This document shows, piece after piece, positions 49,152 through 57,021 of a stretch of DNA of 64,000 nt. The notes below the pieces were generated by a model that made no database searches, was not told where the DNA came from, and saw only the letters and a list, made by a program, of their open reading frames with translations. The position numbers and the translations under genes are program-made. Where the stretch lies: assembly GCF_018118585.1 (NCBI RefSeq), contig NZ_CP069421.1, positions 1,984,001-2,048,000 of the forward strand. The letters run 5' to 3'. Numbering within the stretch: the first letter of the stretch is position 1; the number at the start of each line of letters is the position of its first letter. Source of the stretch: Aristaeella lactis. GTDB lineage: Bacteria > Bacillota > Clostridia > Christensenellales > Aristaeellaceae.

Positions 49152-50174
49152 ATGAAAGCTCTCTTCATCGGCGGAACCGGCACCATCAGCATGGCCATCG
49201 TCCGGCGGCTGGCGGAAAAGACAGACTGGGAGGTTTGGCTCCTGAACCGGGGCCGGCGCGCCGCGGATGTTCCCGCCGGCGTGCACACCATCACCGCGGA
49301 TATCAGCGATGAAAAGGATGTGGCGGAAAAGCTCCGGGATCACTTCTTCGATACCGTCTGTGAGTTCATCGGCTTCACCCCGGACCAGGTGGAACGGGAC
49401 TGGCGTCTCTTCCGGGATAAGACCCGCCAGTATATCTACATCAGCTCCGCCTCCGCCTACCTGAAGCCGGCCGCGGGTTATGTGATCACCGAGGGTACCA
49501 CCCTGGCGAATCCTTACTGGGAATACTCCCGCAACAAGATCGCCTGTGAGGAATTCCTGATGAAAAAGCACCGGGAGGAAGGTTTCCCTGTCACCATTGT
49601 CCGGCCCAGCCACACCTATGATGAGCGCAGCATCCCTGTGGCCGTCCATGGAAGCAACGGTTCCTGGCAGGTAATCCGCCGGATCATGGAGGGCAAACCC
49701 GTCATCATTCCCGGAGACGGCTCCTCCCTGTGGACCCTGACCTTCAACACAGACTTTGCCCGGGGCTTTACCGGCCTTATGGGAAGCCGCCACGCCATCG
49801 GCGAGGCGTTCCAGATCACTGGGGACGAAACCCTGACCTGGGATCAGATCCACCGGACTATTGCGGACGCGCTGAATAAGCCCCTGATCCCCTATCATGT
49901 TTCAGCTGACTTCCTGGCAGAAACCGGAAAGTCCATGGGCTATGACTTCACCGGCGGGCTCATCGGCGACAAGTCTGTTTCAGTCGTCTTTGATAACCGG
50001 AAACTGAAAAGAGCCGTACCTGATATGAGGACGGCCGTACCCTTCCACGTTGGTGTCAGGAAAGCGCTGGATTATATTCTTTCCCATCCGGAATGCCAGA
50101 AGGAAGATCCTGAATTTGATGCCTGGTGCGACCGGGTGATCGCGGCCCTGGAAAAAGCCAAAAAGGAAGTATAA
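49152..50174 (+). CDS. NAD(P)-dependent epimerase/reductase (extended SDR)
   Basis: The protein has 340 aa. N-terminal nucleotide-binding GGTGTISMAIVRRL (G-x-x-G-x-x), then DISDEKDV, and YISSASAYLKP with a YSRNK segment (Tyr-x-x-x-Lys) consistent with the SDR active site. The later part has IVRPSHTYDERS. It probably acts on a sugar nucleotide or related compound; the substrate is undefined. It stands alone between the GH31 gene and a terminator. Confidence 0.85.
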   Translation: MKALFIGGTGTISMAIVRRLAEKTDWEVWLLNRGRRAADVPAGVHTITADISDEKDVAEKLRDHFFDTVCEFIGFTPDQVERDWRLFRDKTRQYIYISSASAYLKPAAGYVITEGTTLANPYWEYSRNKIACEEFLMKKHREEGFPVTIVRPSHTYDERSIPVAVHGSNGSWQVIRRIMEGKPVIIPGDGSSLWTLTFNTDFARGFTGLMGSRHAIGEAFQITGDETLTWDQIHRTIADALNKPLIPYHVSADFLAETGKSMGYDFTGGLIGDKSVSVVFDNRKLKRAVPDMRTAVPFHVGVRKALDYILSHPECQKEDPEFDAWCDRVIAALEKAKKEV

Positions 50175-50176
50175 AA

Positions 50177-50209
50177 AACGGGAGGCGGTTCAGTGAACTG
50201 CCTCCCGTT
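50177..50209. terminator. Bidirectional terminator
   Basis: A 16-bp stem starting AACGGGAGGCGG with a single G-T pair and a one-base loop, flanked by A-run and T-run. It serves the SDR and YdcF-like genes. Confidence 0.85.
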
Positions 50210-50213
50210 TTCA

Positions 50214-51077
50214 TTACGGATCGATCGTGATCCCGTTCTCCAGCAGGGACATCAGCTGTCCCAGTCCGCGCCCCGTGATTTCGCGGGATTGTTTTGTTTC
50301 CGTCCGCCAGTTGTAGTTGCCGACAATTCGTACTTCATAGCCGGTATGGGCTTTCCATACCGCTGCGATCCCGTTGAACAGCACCTGCGCCCACAGCTGG
50401 TGATAATCGGATGTCACAATGGTTATGGCTTCGACCCCCTGCTCCTTCAGGATCCGGAAAACGTTGACCGCGTTTTCCGCCGTGGTCATGGCCTCCGCGT
50501 CCGTAAAGATCCGGGAGGCCTCAATCCCCTTCTTTTCCGAAAGGTATTTCTTCATCTCCCCGGCTTCCGTATGGTTTTCCGGGTTGTTTTCTCCTGTGGC
50601 CCCGCCGGTGCAGATCAGGATCGAATCCGGGAAGGACTTTGCCGCTGCCGCCGCCGCGTCGCACCGGCCGGTCAGCTCCGGCTGCATCTCCCCGTTCTCC
50701 AGCTGGAATCCCAGCACCACAAAGGCGTGCTTTCCCCCGAAGTCCAGGCCGCTCCGTTCCAGCGGATAGGCTTTTTCCTCTCCCCGGTAGGCAAACCTCC
50801 GGTAATTGCTGTTCAGTGCGCTTTTAAACCAGTGGTCCGTCACAGCGCGTCCCACAGCATAGTCCTCCGGATTTGCCACCTGTATTTCTTCCAGCAGGGC
50901 TTCTATCTCCGCCTGGTTTTCGGCGGTTTTTTCCCTGCCGGCTTCCTTCAGCAGCTCCGCCAGTGTCCTGAACCGCGGAAGGTTTTCCTCCGCTGCCTGC
51001 CAGGTATCTGCGGCCGCTGCCGCGCAAAGCAGTACAAGAGCCAGGACAAGTGCAATGATCTTCTTCACGCTTATCAT
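50214..51077 (-). CDS. Secreted YdcF/DUF218-like protein
   Basis: About 287 aa from the ATG at 51077 (GAGGGCG site); a TTG ten codons upstream is less likely. It has an N-terminal signal/anchor (MISVKKIIALVLALVLLCAA), then a helical segment and a DUF218 domain: FVVLGFQLENGEM, ICTGGATGENN, EASRIFTDAEAMTTAENAVN and VTSDYHQLWA. DUF218 proteins include SanA/YdcF, linked to envelope permeability or SAM binding. The role here is unknown. Confidence 0.8.
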   Translation of the reverse strand: MISVKKIIALVLALVLLCAAAAADTWQAAEENLPRFRTLAELLKEAGREKTAENQAEIEALLEEIQVANPEDYAVGRAVTDHWFKSALNSNYRRFAYRGEEKAYPLERSGLDFGGKHAFVVLGFQLENGEMQPELTGRCDAAAAAAKSFPDSILICTGGATGENNPENHTEAGEMKKYLSEKKGIEASRIFTDAEAMTTAENAVNVFRILKEQGVEAITIVTSDYHQLWAQVLFNGIAAVWKAHTGYEVRIVGNYNWRTETKQSREITGRGLGQLMSLLENGITIDP

Positions 51078-51182
51078 CCGAAATCGCCCTCTTCCGTTGC
51101 TTTTCAATTCTCTGTTCAGGATCTTTTCTTACAGCGTTATTATATACGATTGTATACAAAAAAAACAAGTATCCCAAAAAAT

Positions 51183-51208
51183 GGGAGGAAAACTTTCGTT
51201 TCCCTCCC
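51183..51208 (-). terminator. Terminator of the sigma/anti-sigma operon
   Basis: GGGAGGAAAAC/GTTTCCCTCCC stem followed on the minus strand by ATTTTTTGGG. Confidence 0.8.
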
Positions 51209-51240
51209 GTTATACAGTCCTCTGTGACCGCAGGATATGT

Positions 51241-51951
51241 TTATTTGCTGAAATATCCTTCCTGCATGGTCATGGGCGGCAGCGTTACTGTGAATATACA
51301 GTCCTCTGTCTCATCCGTCTGCAGGTTGGAACAATAGCACTCGAAGTTCATCGTACCTCCCGTCTGTATCCTTTCTGTGTCATATTTCATTGCTGTCACG
51401 ATGATGAATAATCCTTCATCATTGTATTCATACCAGGTCCAGCAATCCCCTTCAGGCTTCCAGATATCACAGGCGATCAGTTCCTTTTCTCCCCGCAGTT
51501 CATCCTGCGTGATGCTCTTTCCGTTGAATTCGATCTGCTCCGGATGTTCTCCCTCTTCATAATACGGCAGGCAGTTGGGATCCGTGCACTCCACTTTAAA
51601 CACAACGGATACTCCATCCTCCGCCCAATAGGCTTCCGCAGCTTCAATCCGCATCATCTGCGAATCGCATTCTGTTTTCAGCGGAGCTGTGATCGCTTCT
51701 TCATTGTAATACCAGCCTGTGCCGAAAATCCGGCTGATCACTGTCCAGTTCGCCGCAGCCACTGCCCCGGCCATCGCCAGAATAAGGAGCACAATAACCG
51801 CAATCGTAGCAGCAGACAGTTTTTTCACAGGTTTTTCTCCTTCCGTTTTCGCAAGGACCTTTGTCCTCAGCCACGGATCACCCTGCAGTCCGGAAAGGCG
51901 CCTGTCCAGCGATTCGGAGAACTCTTTCCTGCTCATCTTCTCACTCATCAA
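51241..51951 (-). CDS. Putative membrane anti-sigma factor
   Basis: The protein has 236 aa: a short cytoplasmic N-terminus (about 44 residues), one helix (LSAATIAVIVLLILAMAGAVAAA), and an extracellular domain with several cysteines. It overlaps the ECF sigma gene by 11 bp, the usual arrangement for sigma and its membrane-bound inhibitor. No zinc-binding anti-sigma motif is seen, so the assignment rests mainly on context. The signal it senses is unknown. Confidence 0.7.
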   Translation of the reverse strand: MMSEKMSRKEFSESLDRRLSGLQGDPWLRTKVLAKTEGEKPVKKLSAATIAVIVLLILAMAGAVAAANWTVISRIFGTGWYYNEEAITAPLKTECDSQMMRIEAAEAYWAEDGVSVVFKVECTDPNCLPYYEEGEHPEQIEFNGKSITQDELRGEKELIACDIWKPEGDCWTWYEYNDEGLFIIVTAMKYDTERIQTGGTMNFECYCSNLQTDETEDCIFTVTLPPMTMQEGYFSK

Positions 51952-52465
51952 GCTCCCTCCCTTCCAGCGCGTCCTTCAGCTTTTCCCGTCCCCGTTTCAG
52001 TCTTTGTGAAACGGACGGCTGGGAAATCCCGAGTGCTTCCGCGACTTCGTTGACCTTCAGTCCCTGGTAGTAATACAGGAGGATCACTTCCCGCAGCCGG
52101 ATCGGCAGCCGGATCACGGCATGGGTCAGCGCATCGTCTTTTTCCTCAAACGGCACGGAGGCTTCCGGAAGCATCTCCGGTGTAACATGGCGGTTGATCA
52201 GCCGGTACCAGCCTGAATGATTCATGTCATAGCACACCCGCATGGCAATCTTCATGATCCAGGTTTTCTCGCTGCTTTCGCCCCTGAAGCTGTCCAGGTT
52301 CCTGTACACCTTAAGGAACGTCTCCTGCACCGCGTCCTCTGCCTGTGACCGGTCACACAGGTACAGATAGCACACACGCAGGACCGCCGTCTGGTACTGT
52401 TCCAGCAGCCTGTCAAAATCAGGAACCGGCTGCGTTACAGTTTCCCGGGTTGTTTTCCCGCTCAA
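51941..52465 (-). CDS. ECF-type RNA polymerase sigma factor
   Basis: The protein has 174 aa. The start is a TTG at 52465 after GGAGG; no ATG is available. Region 2 has CDRSQAEDAVQETFLKVYRNL, and region 4 has LPIRLREVILLYYYQGLKVNEVAEALGISQPSVSQRLKRGREKL. It directs RNA polymerase to an envelope-stress or metabolic regulon. It overlaps its probable anti-sigma gene. The promoter was not identified with confidence; an AT-rich stretch lies at 52500-52550. Confidence 0.92.
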   Translation of the reverse strand: MSGKTTRETVTQPVPDFDRLLEQYQTAVLRVCYLYLCDRSQAEDAVQETFLKVYRNLDSFRGESSEKTWIMKIAMRVCYDMNHSGWYRLINRHVTPEMLPEASVPFEEKDDALTHAVIRLPIRLREVILLYYYQGLKVNEVAEALGISQPSVSQRLKRGREKLKDALEGRELDE

Positions 52466-52575
52466 GTGCCGTTCACCTCCTGTACCTGTATAGACTCTCC
52501 TAAAAGGAAAAATATAGGATAATTTATATTTTTTTATTTTTTCAGCGCGTATCGTATTATGAGCGTTTATATAAG

Positions 52576-52605
52576 AACACAGCTTCCGTTTCCGGAAGCT
52601 GTGTT
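52576..52605 (-). terminator. Terminator of the SBP-permease-HlyD operon
   Basis: The perfect 12-bp stem AACACAGCTTCC/GGAAGCTGTGTT with a 6-base loop is followed on the minus strand by CTTATATAAA. An AATTCTGAATTCTGAATT repeat (52612-52650) lies between it and the last gene. Confidence 0.75.
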
Positions 52606-52611
52606 AACCGC

Positions 52612-52650
52612 AATTCTGAATTCTGAATTCTGAATTCTGCATTCTGAGCA
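52612..52650. repeat. AATTCTG tandem repeat
   Basis: Four AATTCTG/CATTCTG units in tandem, the longest such array in the window. Confidence 0.75.
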
Positions 52651-52658
52651 GTTCCGGA

Positions 52659-53879
52659 TCAGTCTTCTTTCTTCCGGCTGAATCCGGCCAGGGTGTTCTT
52701 CGCCGCCCGCAGCAGGATCAGGATCGTTCCCCACAGGATCAGGCTGCTCCAGAACTGTACCTCAGCCAGTTCCGTGGTCTTGATGGTTATTGTCTTTGCT
52801 GCCGCGCTTGTCAGGTCCCAGAACTTGCTGATCCAGGAAGGATATTCTCCCAGCGTCTCAGGTACCCATTCCGGGAATGTCCACAGGGGTTTCACTGCCA
52901 GCACAGCCACGCCGTAGCAGGCCGCCACTGTCGCGATGATCATCAGCGCCACAGGAAGCAGTTTCCCCGCCAGGTAGGGAATCAGGTGCAGGGCATAGCG
53001 TCTTCTGCTCTCCGCCCGGACCTCCGCCATCCTTGCCCGTCCATATCCGCCCAGCCAGCTGATCCAGCGTTTCAGCAGCCAGATGGCCACAACAAGGAAC
53101 ACCAGCAGCAGGGGCATCAGTGCCCTGATCTTTTCCTTTTTCAGGCTGATGGCCGTTCCGTTGGAGCCGAAATACTCCTCTGCCTGCTTCTGGAATACAG
53201 AGAATAAGGACACAGAAGGCGACGCGGCAGACAGCACCATCAGTTCGCAGTCCGTCACCTTGTCCAGCGGAACCCAGGCGGCGTTTTCCATTGTCTCGCC
53301 GATCCTCCGGCTGTGGGCGGCAACTCCCGCCACTTCCATCTCTGTTCCGTTCAGGGTAACCGTCCTGCCGATCGGATCCTCCGCCTGGAAGAATTTGAAA
53401 GCCGTCTTTTCATCCAGGATGATCACGTCGTTCTGTTTTTGCACATCCAGCCGGACCAGTTCCCGTCCGTTGACGATCCGGGGTGTGTAAACCTCGTTCC
53501 AGGACGGCCCTATCGCGTACAGGCATACGCTTTGAGACTGGCCAATCACGTCGAGGCCTGTGTTATTCCTGATCCCGTGCAGCGTCAGTCCGGGAAAGGT
53601 GCTCCCCATCCCTTCCAGCGCTTTATCATACTTGTCCAGCATGACGGTCTCTATTTCCGGCGGCTGCTGCAAAACAGGCTCTGTATCCTCCCCGGACGGA
53701 TCCGGCGCCAATGCCTCTGTTTCCGCCTGATATGGTGCCGGTGTAAGCGCGTCTGTTTCAGCCTGCGGGATGAACGCGTACTGCATCAGGTCCGGTACTG
53801 TGGTCAGCCCGATCAGGCCGGCTCCCAGCATCAGGATCCCTGCCAGCAGTAAAAAGGAAAGATGAAATCTTCGCTTCAT
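52659..53879 (-). CDS. MacB-like membrane protein (ABC permease type)
   Basis: The protein has 406 aa. The ATG at 53879 lies nine bases after GAGGAG; an ATG at 53900 overlaps the HlyD gene and is less likely. N-terminal helix, extracellular domain with a MacB periplasmic-core look (NDVIILDEKTAFKFF, IGRTVTLNGTEMEVAGV), then three helices near 250, 300 and 375. No ATPase gene is adjacent. It follows an HlyD-like adaptor, so an efflux or secretion complex is suggested. Confidence 0.75.
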   Translation of the reverse strand: MKRRFHLSFLLLAGILMLGAGLIGLTTVPDLMQYAFIPQAETDALTPAPYQAETEALAPDPSGEDTEPVLQQPPEIETVMLDKYDKALEGMGSTFPGLTLHGIRNNTGLDVIGQSQSVCLYAIGPSWNEVYTPRIVNGRELVRLDVQKQNDVIILDEKTAFKFFQAEDPIGRTVTLNGTEMEVAGVAAHSRRIGETMENAAWVPLDKVTDCELMVLSAASPSVSLFSVFQKQAEEYFGSNGTAISLKKEKIRALMPLLLVFLVVAIWLLKRWISWLGGYGRARMAEVRAESRRRYALHLIPYLAGKLLPVALMIIATVAACYGVAVLAVKPLWTFPEWVPETLGEYPSWISKFWDLTSAAAKTITIKTTELAEVQFWSSLILWGTILILLRAAKNTLAGFSRKKED

Positions 53880-53892
53880 TCCTGCCAGCTCC

Positions 53893-55254
53893 TCATTCAT
53901 ATTTCATAACGGTATCTTTATCTTTAATGATCCGGTCTTCATGAAACAGCACCTTTTTGCCGGATTCAATGGTGCCTTCCGCCACTGAAACATATTTTTC
54001 AGATTCCCCGAGCACGTCTTTCAGTTCAAATTCCTGGACTACGATACGTGTTCCTCCCAGGGGAGCCTCCTCTGTGATTCCGAGAAAAACATACCGGGTG
54101 CTGCCGTTCGTACGCACCGCGCCGGCTTCAATCAGCTGGGTGGTATCCTTGGCCCGCGTAGTCATTTTGACTTTGATATCGCCCTTTTTGATCATGCCGC
54201 TGACATTGCCGAATTCTCCCAGGATCTTATCGGTGAGCGCCGCGTCAGCGTACTTGTCCCCGTTCTTGTCCACGCCCAGGGCAGTTACCTTCGCGTCCAC
54301 CTTCATCCAGTTGCTCACCGGGATGGTCAGCGCCGCGCCTTTCTGCACATTCACCGGCTGATTGTTTTTATCCTTCAGCATAACGCGCAGCACAGGTCCC
54401 TTGCCTTCCGGCGTGATCTGGATCACTTCCGCTTTGTCGCCAACGAGCGGGACTTCCTTGGAAGCTTTGATGGCGACCACATAGCCTTCATGCGGTGCTG
54501 TGATGGTTTCCACGCTGTTCTGCAGCTTCCGGATCTCCATCATCTTTGCTTCCGCGTCCGCCATTTCCTTCTGCTTGTCCCTCTTGGTCTGCAGAGTAGC
54601 CCACACATCGTCCGCCACGGCATAGCGTTCCAGGCTTTTCAGTTCCTTTTTGGCCGCGGTCATCTCCTCCTGGACTGTCTTCCATTCGGTATAGTTTTCG
54701 ATGATCTTTCCGTCTTTGATGCCCTCGATCAGTTCATCCGTCAGGTCAGCGGCATCCGTCAGGTTAAATTTGGCCATCAGGGAGATCCGGAGGTTTTGCT
54801 CCCTGGTTGTCGCGTCCCGTTCCTTTTCATAGGCCGCCATCCACTGTTTTTCATTGTTCGTCAGGCGGATATCGCCGTTCTTCCGCTCCCACGCGTCCAG
54901 CTCATCACGGGCTTTGTCATATTTTTCCTTCTGTTCCGCCAGTTTTTTCTCATAATCCGTTACCTTGGCTTTCATCAGCGCGTCACCCGCAGAGACATGT
55001 TCGCCGGTGGAAACAAGGATCTTTTCCACCGTCACGCTCATTTCATCGGGAACAGCAATAGTGAAGTCTTCCTTTTCCGGGAAGACCACGCTGCCCGTCA
55101 TTTCAACACTGTTCTCCAGTTTGCCGTTTTTAACCTCCGCAAAATCCACCTTGGGGGTGGTCAGGGACCGGAGCGTACCGGCAAACAGGATACACAGCGC
55201 AATGATCGCCGCCAGGATGATCATACCCCGTAAAGCTATTTTCTTGAGTCGCAT
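53893..55254 (-). CDS. HlyD/MacA-like membrane fusion (adaptor) protein
   Basis: The protein has 453 aa: N-terminal helix (8-28), a biotinyl-lipoyl-like half (VTVEKILVSTGEHVSAGDALM), a long coiled coil (about 105-260, EKKLAEQKEKYDKARDELDAWERK), then the second lipoyl half (ITAPHEGYVVAIKA) and beta-barrel domains. This is the adaptor architecture that pairs with MacB-type permeases. It lies downstream of the sugar-type permeases in the same direction. Confidence 0.83.
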   Translation of the reverse strand: MRLKKIALRGMIILAAIIALCILFAGTLRSLTTPKVDFAEVKNGKLENSVEMTGSVVFPEKEDFTIAVPDEMSVTVEKILVSTGEHVSAGDALMKAKVTDYEKKLAEQKEKYDKARDELDAWERKNGDIRLTNNEKQWMAAYEKERDATTREQNLRISLMAKFNLTDAADLTDELIEGIKDGKIIENYTEWKTVQEEMTAAKKELKSLERYAVADDVWATLQTKRDKQKEMADAEAKMMEIRKLQNSVETITAPHEGYVVAIKASKEVPLVGDKAEVIQITPEGKGPVLRVMLKDKNNQPVNVQKGAALTIPVSNWMKVDAKVTALGVDKNGDKYADAALTDKILGEFGNVSGMIKKGDIKVKMTTRAKDTTQLIEAGAVRTNGSTRYVFLGITEEAPLGGTRIVVQEFELKDVLGESEKYVSVAEGTIESGKKVLFHEDRIIKDKDTVMKYE

Positions 55255-55288
55255 AAAACCAGACCTTTCTGCCTCTCAGGCTAGCCTC

Positions 55289-56146
55289 TTATTTCATTTC
55301 CGTCAGCTGAATCCCCGCCAGGATGTCCTCCTGGAAGAACAGGTAGATCAGCAGTGCCGGCAGGATATACAGTGCCGCGCCGGCAAACTCATAGCCGGAT
55401 ACTTTCCTGGTCAGCTGGTTGAACTGTGTGGAAAGGGGTTCCAGCGCTTTCGCCGCCGTCAGGTAAGTGATCGGCTGTTCCACCAGGTTCCAGCTTTCCG
55501 CGAAGGACAGCGCCGCCGCCGCGCCCAGCACCGGCCGGCAGACCGGCAGCACAATCCACAGGAAGGACCGGAACGGTCCGGCTCCGTCTATGGAGGCTGC
55601 TTCCAGCAGCTCGTCCGGCAGCGCGATCATATACTGGCGCAGCAGGAAGATAAAGAACGGGGCAAAAAGCATCGGCAGGATGATCGCCCATCTTGTGTTC
55701 AGCAGTCCCATAAAGCGCAGTGTCAGCACATTCGGGACCATGGTTACCTGGAAGGGCAGCAGCATCAGCATCACGATCAGGAAGAAGATCGTTTCCCGTC
55801 CGCGGAAGCGGAATTTGCTCAGTCCGAACGCCAGGGCCGGAACGACCAGCGCCTGTCCCAGCAGGATCGCCGCGGCGTAGATCACCGAGTTGTTGAAAAA
55901 ATGCAGGATCGCCTCATCCTTGATCAGGATCTGTTCATACTGCCCCAGGGAGATCTGGTGCGGTGAATAATGCGGATCCATCCACTCCCCTTCGCCCAGC
56001 TTTCCCCTTTCTTTCATCAGTTCCTTCATTTCCCCGATGGAGGAGAAGGAATACAGGAAAGTCTGGACCATCGGAAGCAGGATAATGAGTGCCAGGATAG
56101 TCAGTACAATTCGTGCCAGCCAGATCCGGAAGCCTTTTTGTCTCAT
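55289..56146 (-). CDS. Carbohydrate-type ABC permease (MalG-like)
   Basis: The protein has 285 aa with six membrane helices. The EAA-type loop is EAASIDGAGPFRSFLWIVLPVCRP, the contact site for the ATPase. It belongs to the CUT1-type sugar importer permeases. It is paired with the MalF-like gene 2 bp upstream. No ATPase is in the window, so a shared MsmK/MsmX-type ATPase elsewhere is expected. Confidence 0.92.
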   Translation of the reverse strand: MRQKGFRIWLARIVLTILALIILLPMVQTFLYSFSSIGEMKELMKERGKLGEGEWMDPHYSPHQISLGQYEQILIKDEAILHFFNNSVIYAAAILLGQALVVPALAFGLSKFRFRGRETIFFLIVMLMLLPFQVTMVPNVLTLRFMGLLNTRWAIILPMLFAPFFIFLLRQYMIALPDELLEAASIDGAGPFRSFLWIVLPVCRPVLGAAAALSFAESWNLVEQPITYLTAAKALEPLSTQFNQLTRKVSGYEFAGAALYILPALLIYLFFQEDILAGIQLTEMK

Positions 56147-56148
56147 CG

Positions 56149-57015
56149 TCAGTCGCCTCCGTTCAGTCGTTTCAGCGCCTGCCGCTGGCTTATGAACAGC
56201 AGGCCGAAGAGTGCCAGCACGATCAGGGCAAAAATGTACGCCGCCGTCGTTACGTTCTGATAATTCAGCTTGCCGTACATGTTGTTCATATAATTCTGCA
56301 GCGTGTACAGCAGCGGCTCGTCCGGGTAGGCGCCGGCCATGAAATAAACTTCCTTAAAGATCCGGAACGCGTTGACAAAGGAAAGAATCGCCACCAGGAA
56401 AGCCGAGGGGATCGCCAGCGGCAGCGTGATGCTGAAGGTCTGTTTCAGGAAGGAAGCACCTTCCAGCGTCGCGTATTCATACAGGGATTCCGGAATGGAC
56501 TGCAGTGCGGACATAAAGATGACCACACAGAAGCCCAGGTTTTTCCACAGGAACAGCAGGATGACCGGGATCCGGGATTCGCTTCCCTTCAGCCAGTCAA
56601 TCCGGGCTCCGCCCAGCGCTGTGATGATCCGGTTCACCGGGCCGGCAAAGTCAAACCACATCAGCCAGATGATCAGGATAGCCGAAGACGGCATCAGGTA
56701 GGGCATCAGCACGCTGGAGCGGAAAAAGCCGCCGGCCGGACGGATCCGGTGCAGCCCTGCCGCCAGTAAAAAGGACAGCAGGAAAAGAAGCGGAGCGCAG
56801 ATCAGGGAAAGCTCCATGGTGTTCTTCAGTCCCGTCTGGAACATCGGGTTGCCCCAGACGGAAACATAGTTAGCGAACCCGACGAAGCTGTTCTCAACCC
56901 GTCCGTCCGTGACGCTGTACCAGATTCCGCCCACAAACGGGATGCCGTAGAAAACCAGCAGTCCCGCCATGCCCGGCAGCAAAAAGGGCCAGGCTGTTCT
57001 CAGTTTCTTATACAA
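56149..57015 (-). CDS. Carbohydrate-type ABC permease (MalF-like)
   Basis: The protein has 288 aa. The start is a TTG at 57015, downstream of GGAAGGGAA, just after the stop of the solute-binding-like gene. Six helices; the EAA loop is YEYATLEGASFLKQTFSITLP. It is the partner of the MalG-like protein. The substrate is defined by the large binding proteins upstream but cannot be read. Confidence 0.9.
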   Translation of the reverse strand: MYKKLRTAWPFLLPGMAGLLVFYGIPFVGGIWYSVTDGRVENSFVGFANYVSVWGNPMFQTGLKNTMELSLICAPLLFLLSFLLAAGLHRIRPAGGFFRSSVLMPYLMPSSAILIIWLMWFDFAGPVNRIITALGGARIDWLKGSESRIPVILLFLWKNLGFCVVIFMSALQSIPESLYEYATLEGASFLKQTFSITLPLAIPSAFLVAILSFVNAFRIFKEVYFMAGAYPDEPLLYTLQNYMNNMYGKLNYQNVTTAAYIFALIVLALFGLLFISQRQALKRLNGGD

Positions 57016-57021
57016 AAGGTA

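Noticed and set aside
55289-57015. Complete sugar ABC importer
   Set aside because: Two permeases and binding proteins are present but no ATP-binding subunit exists in the window, so the system is incomplete here.
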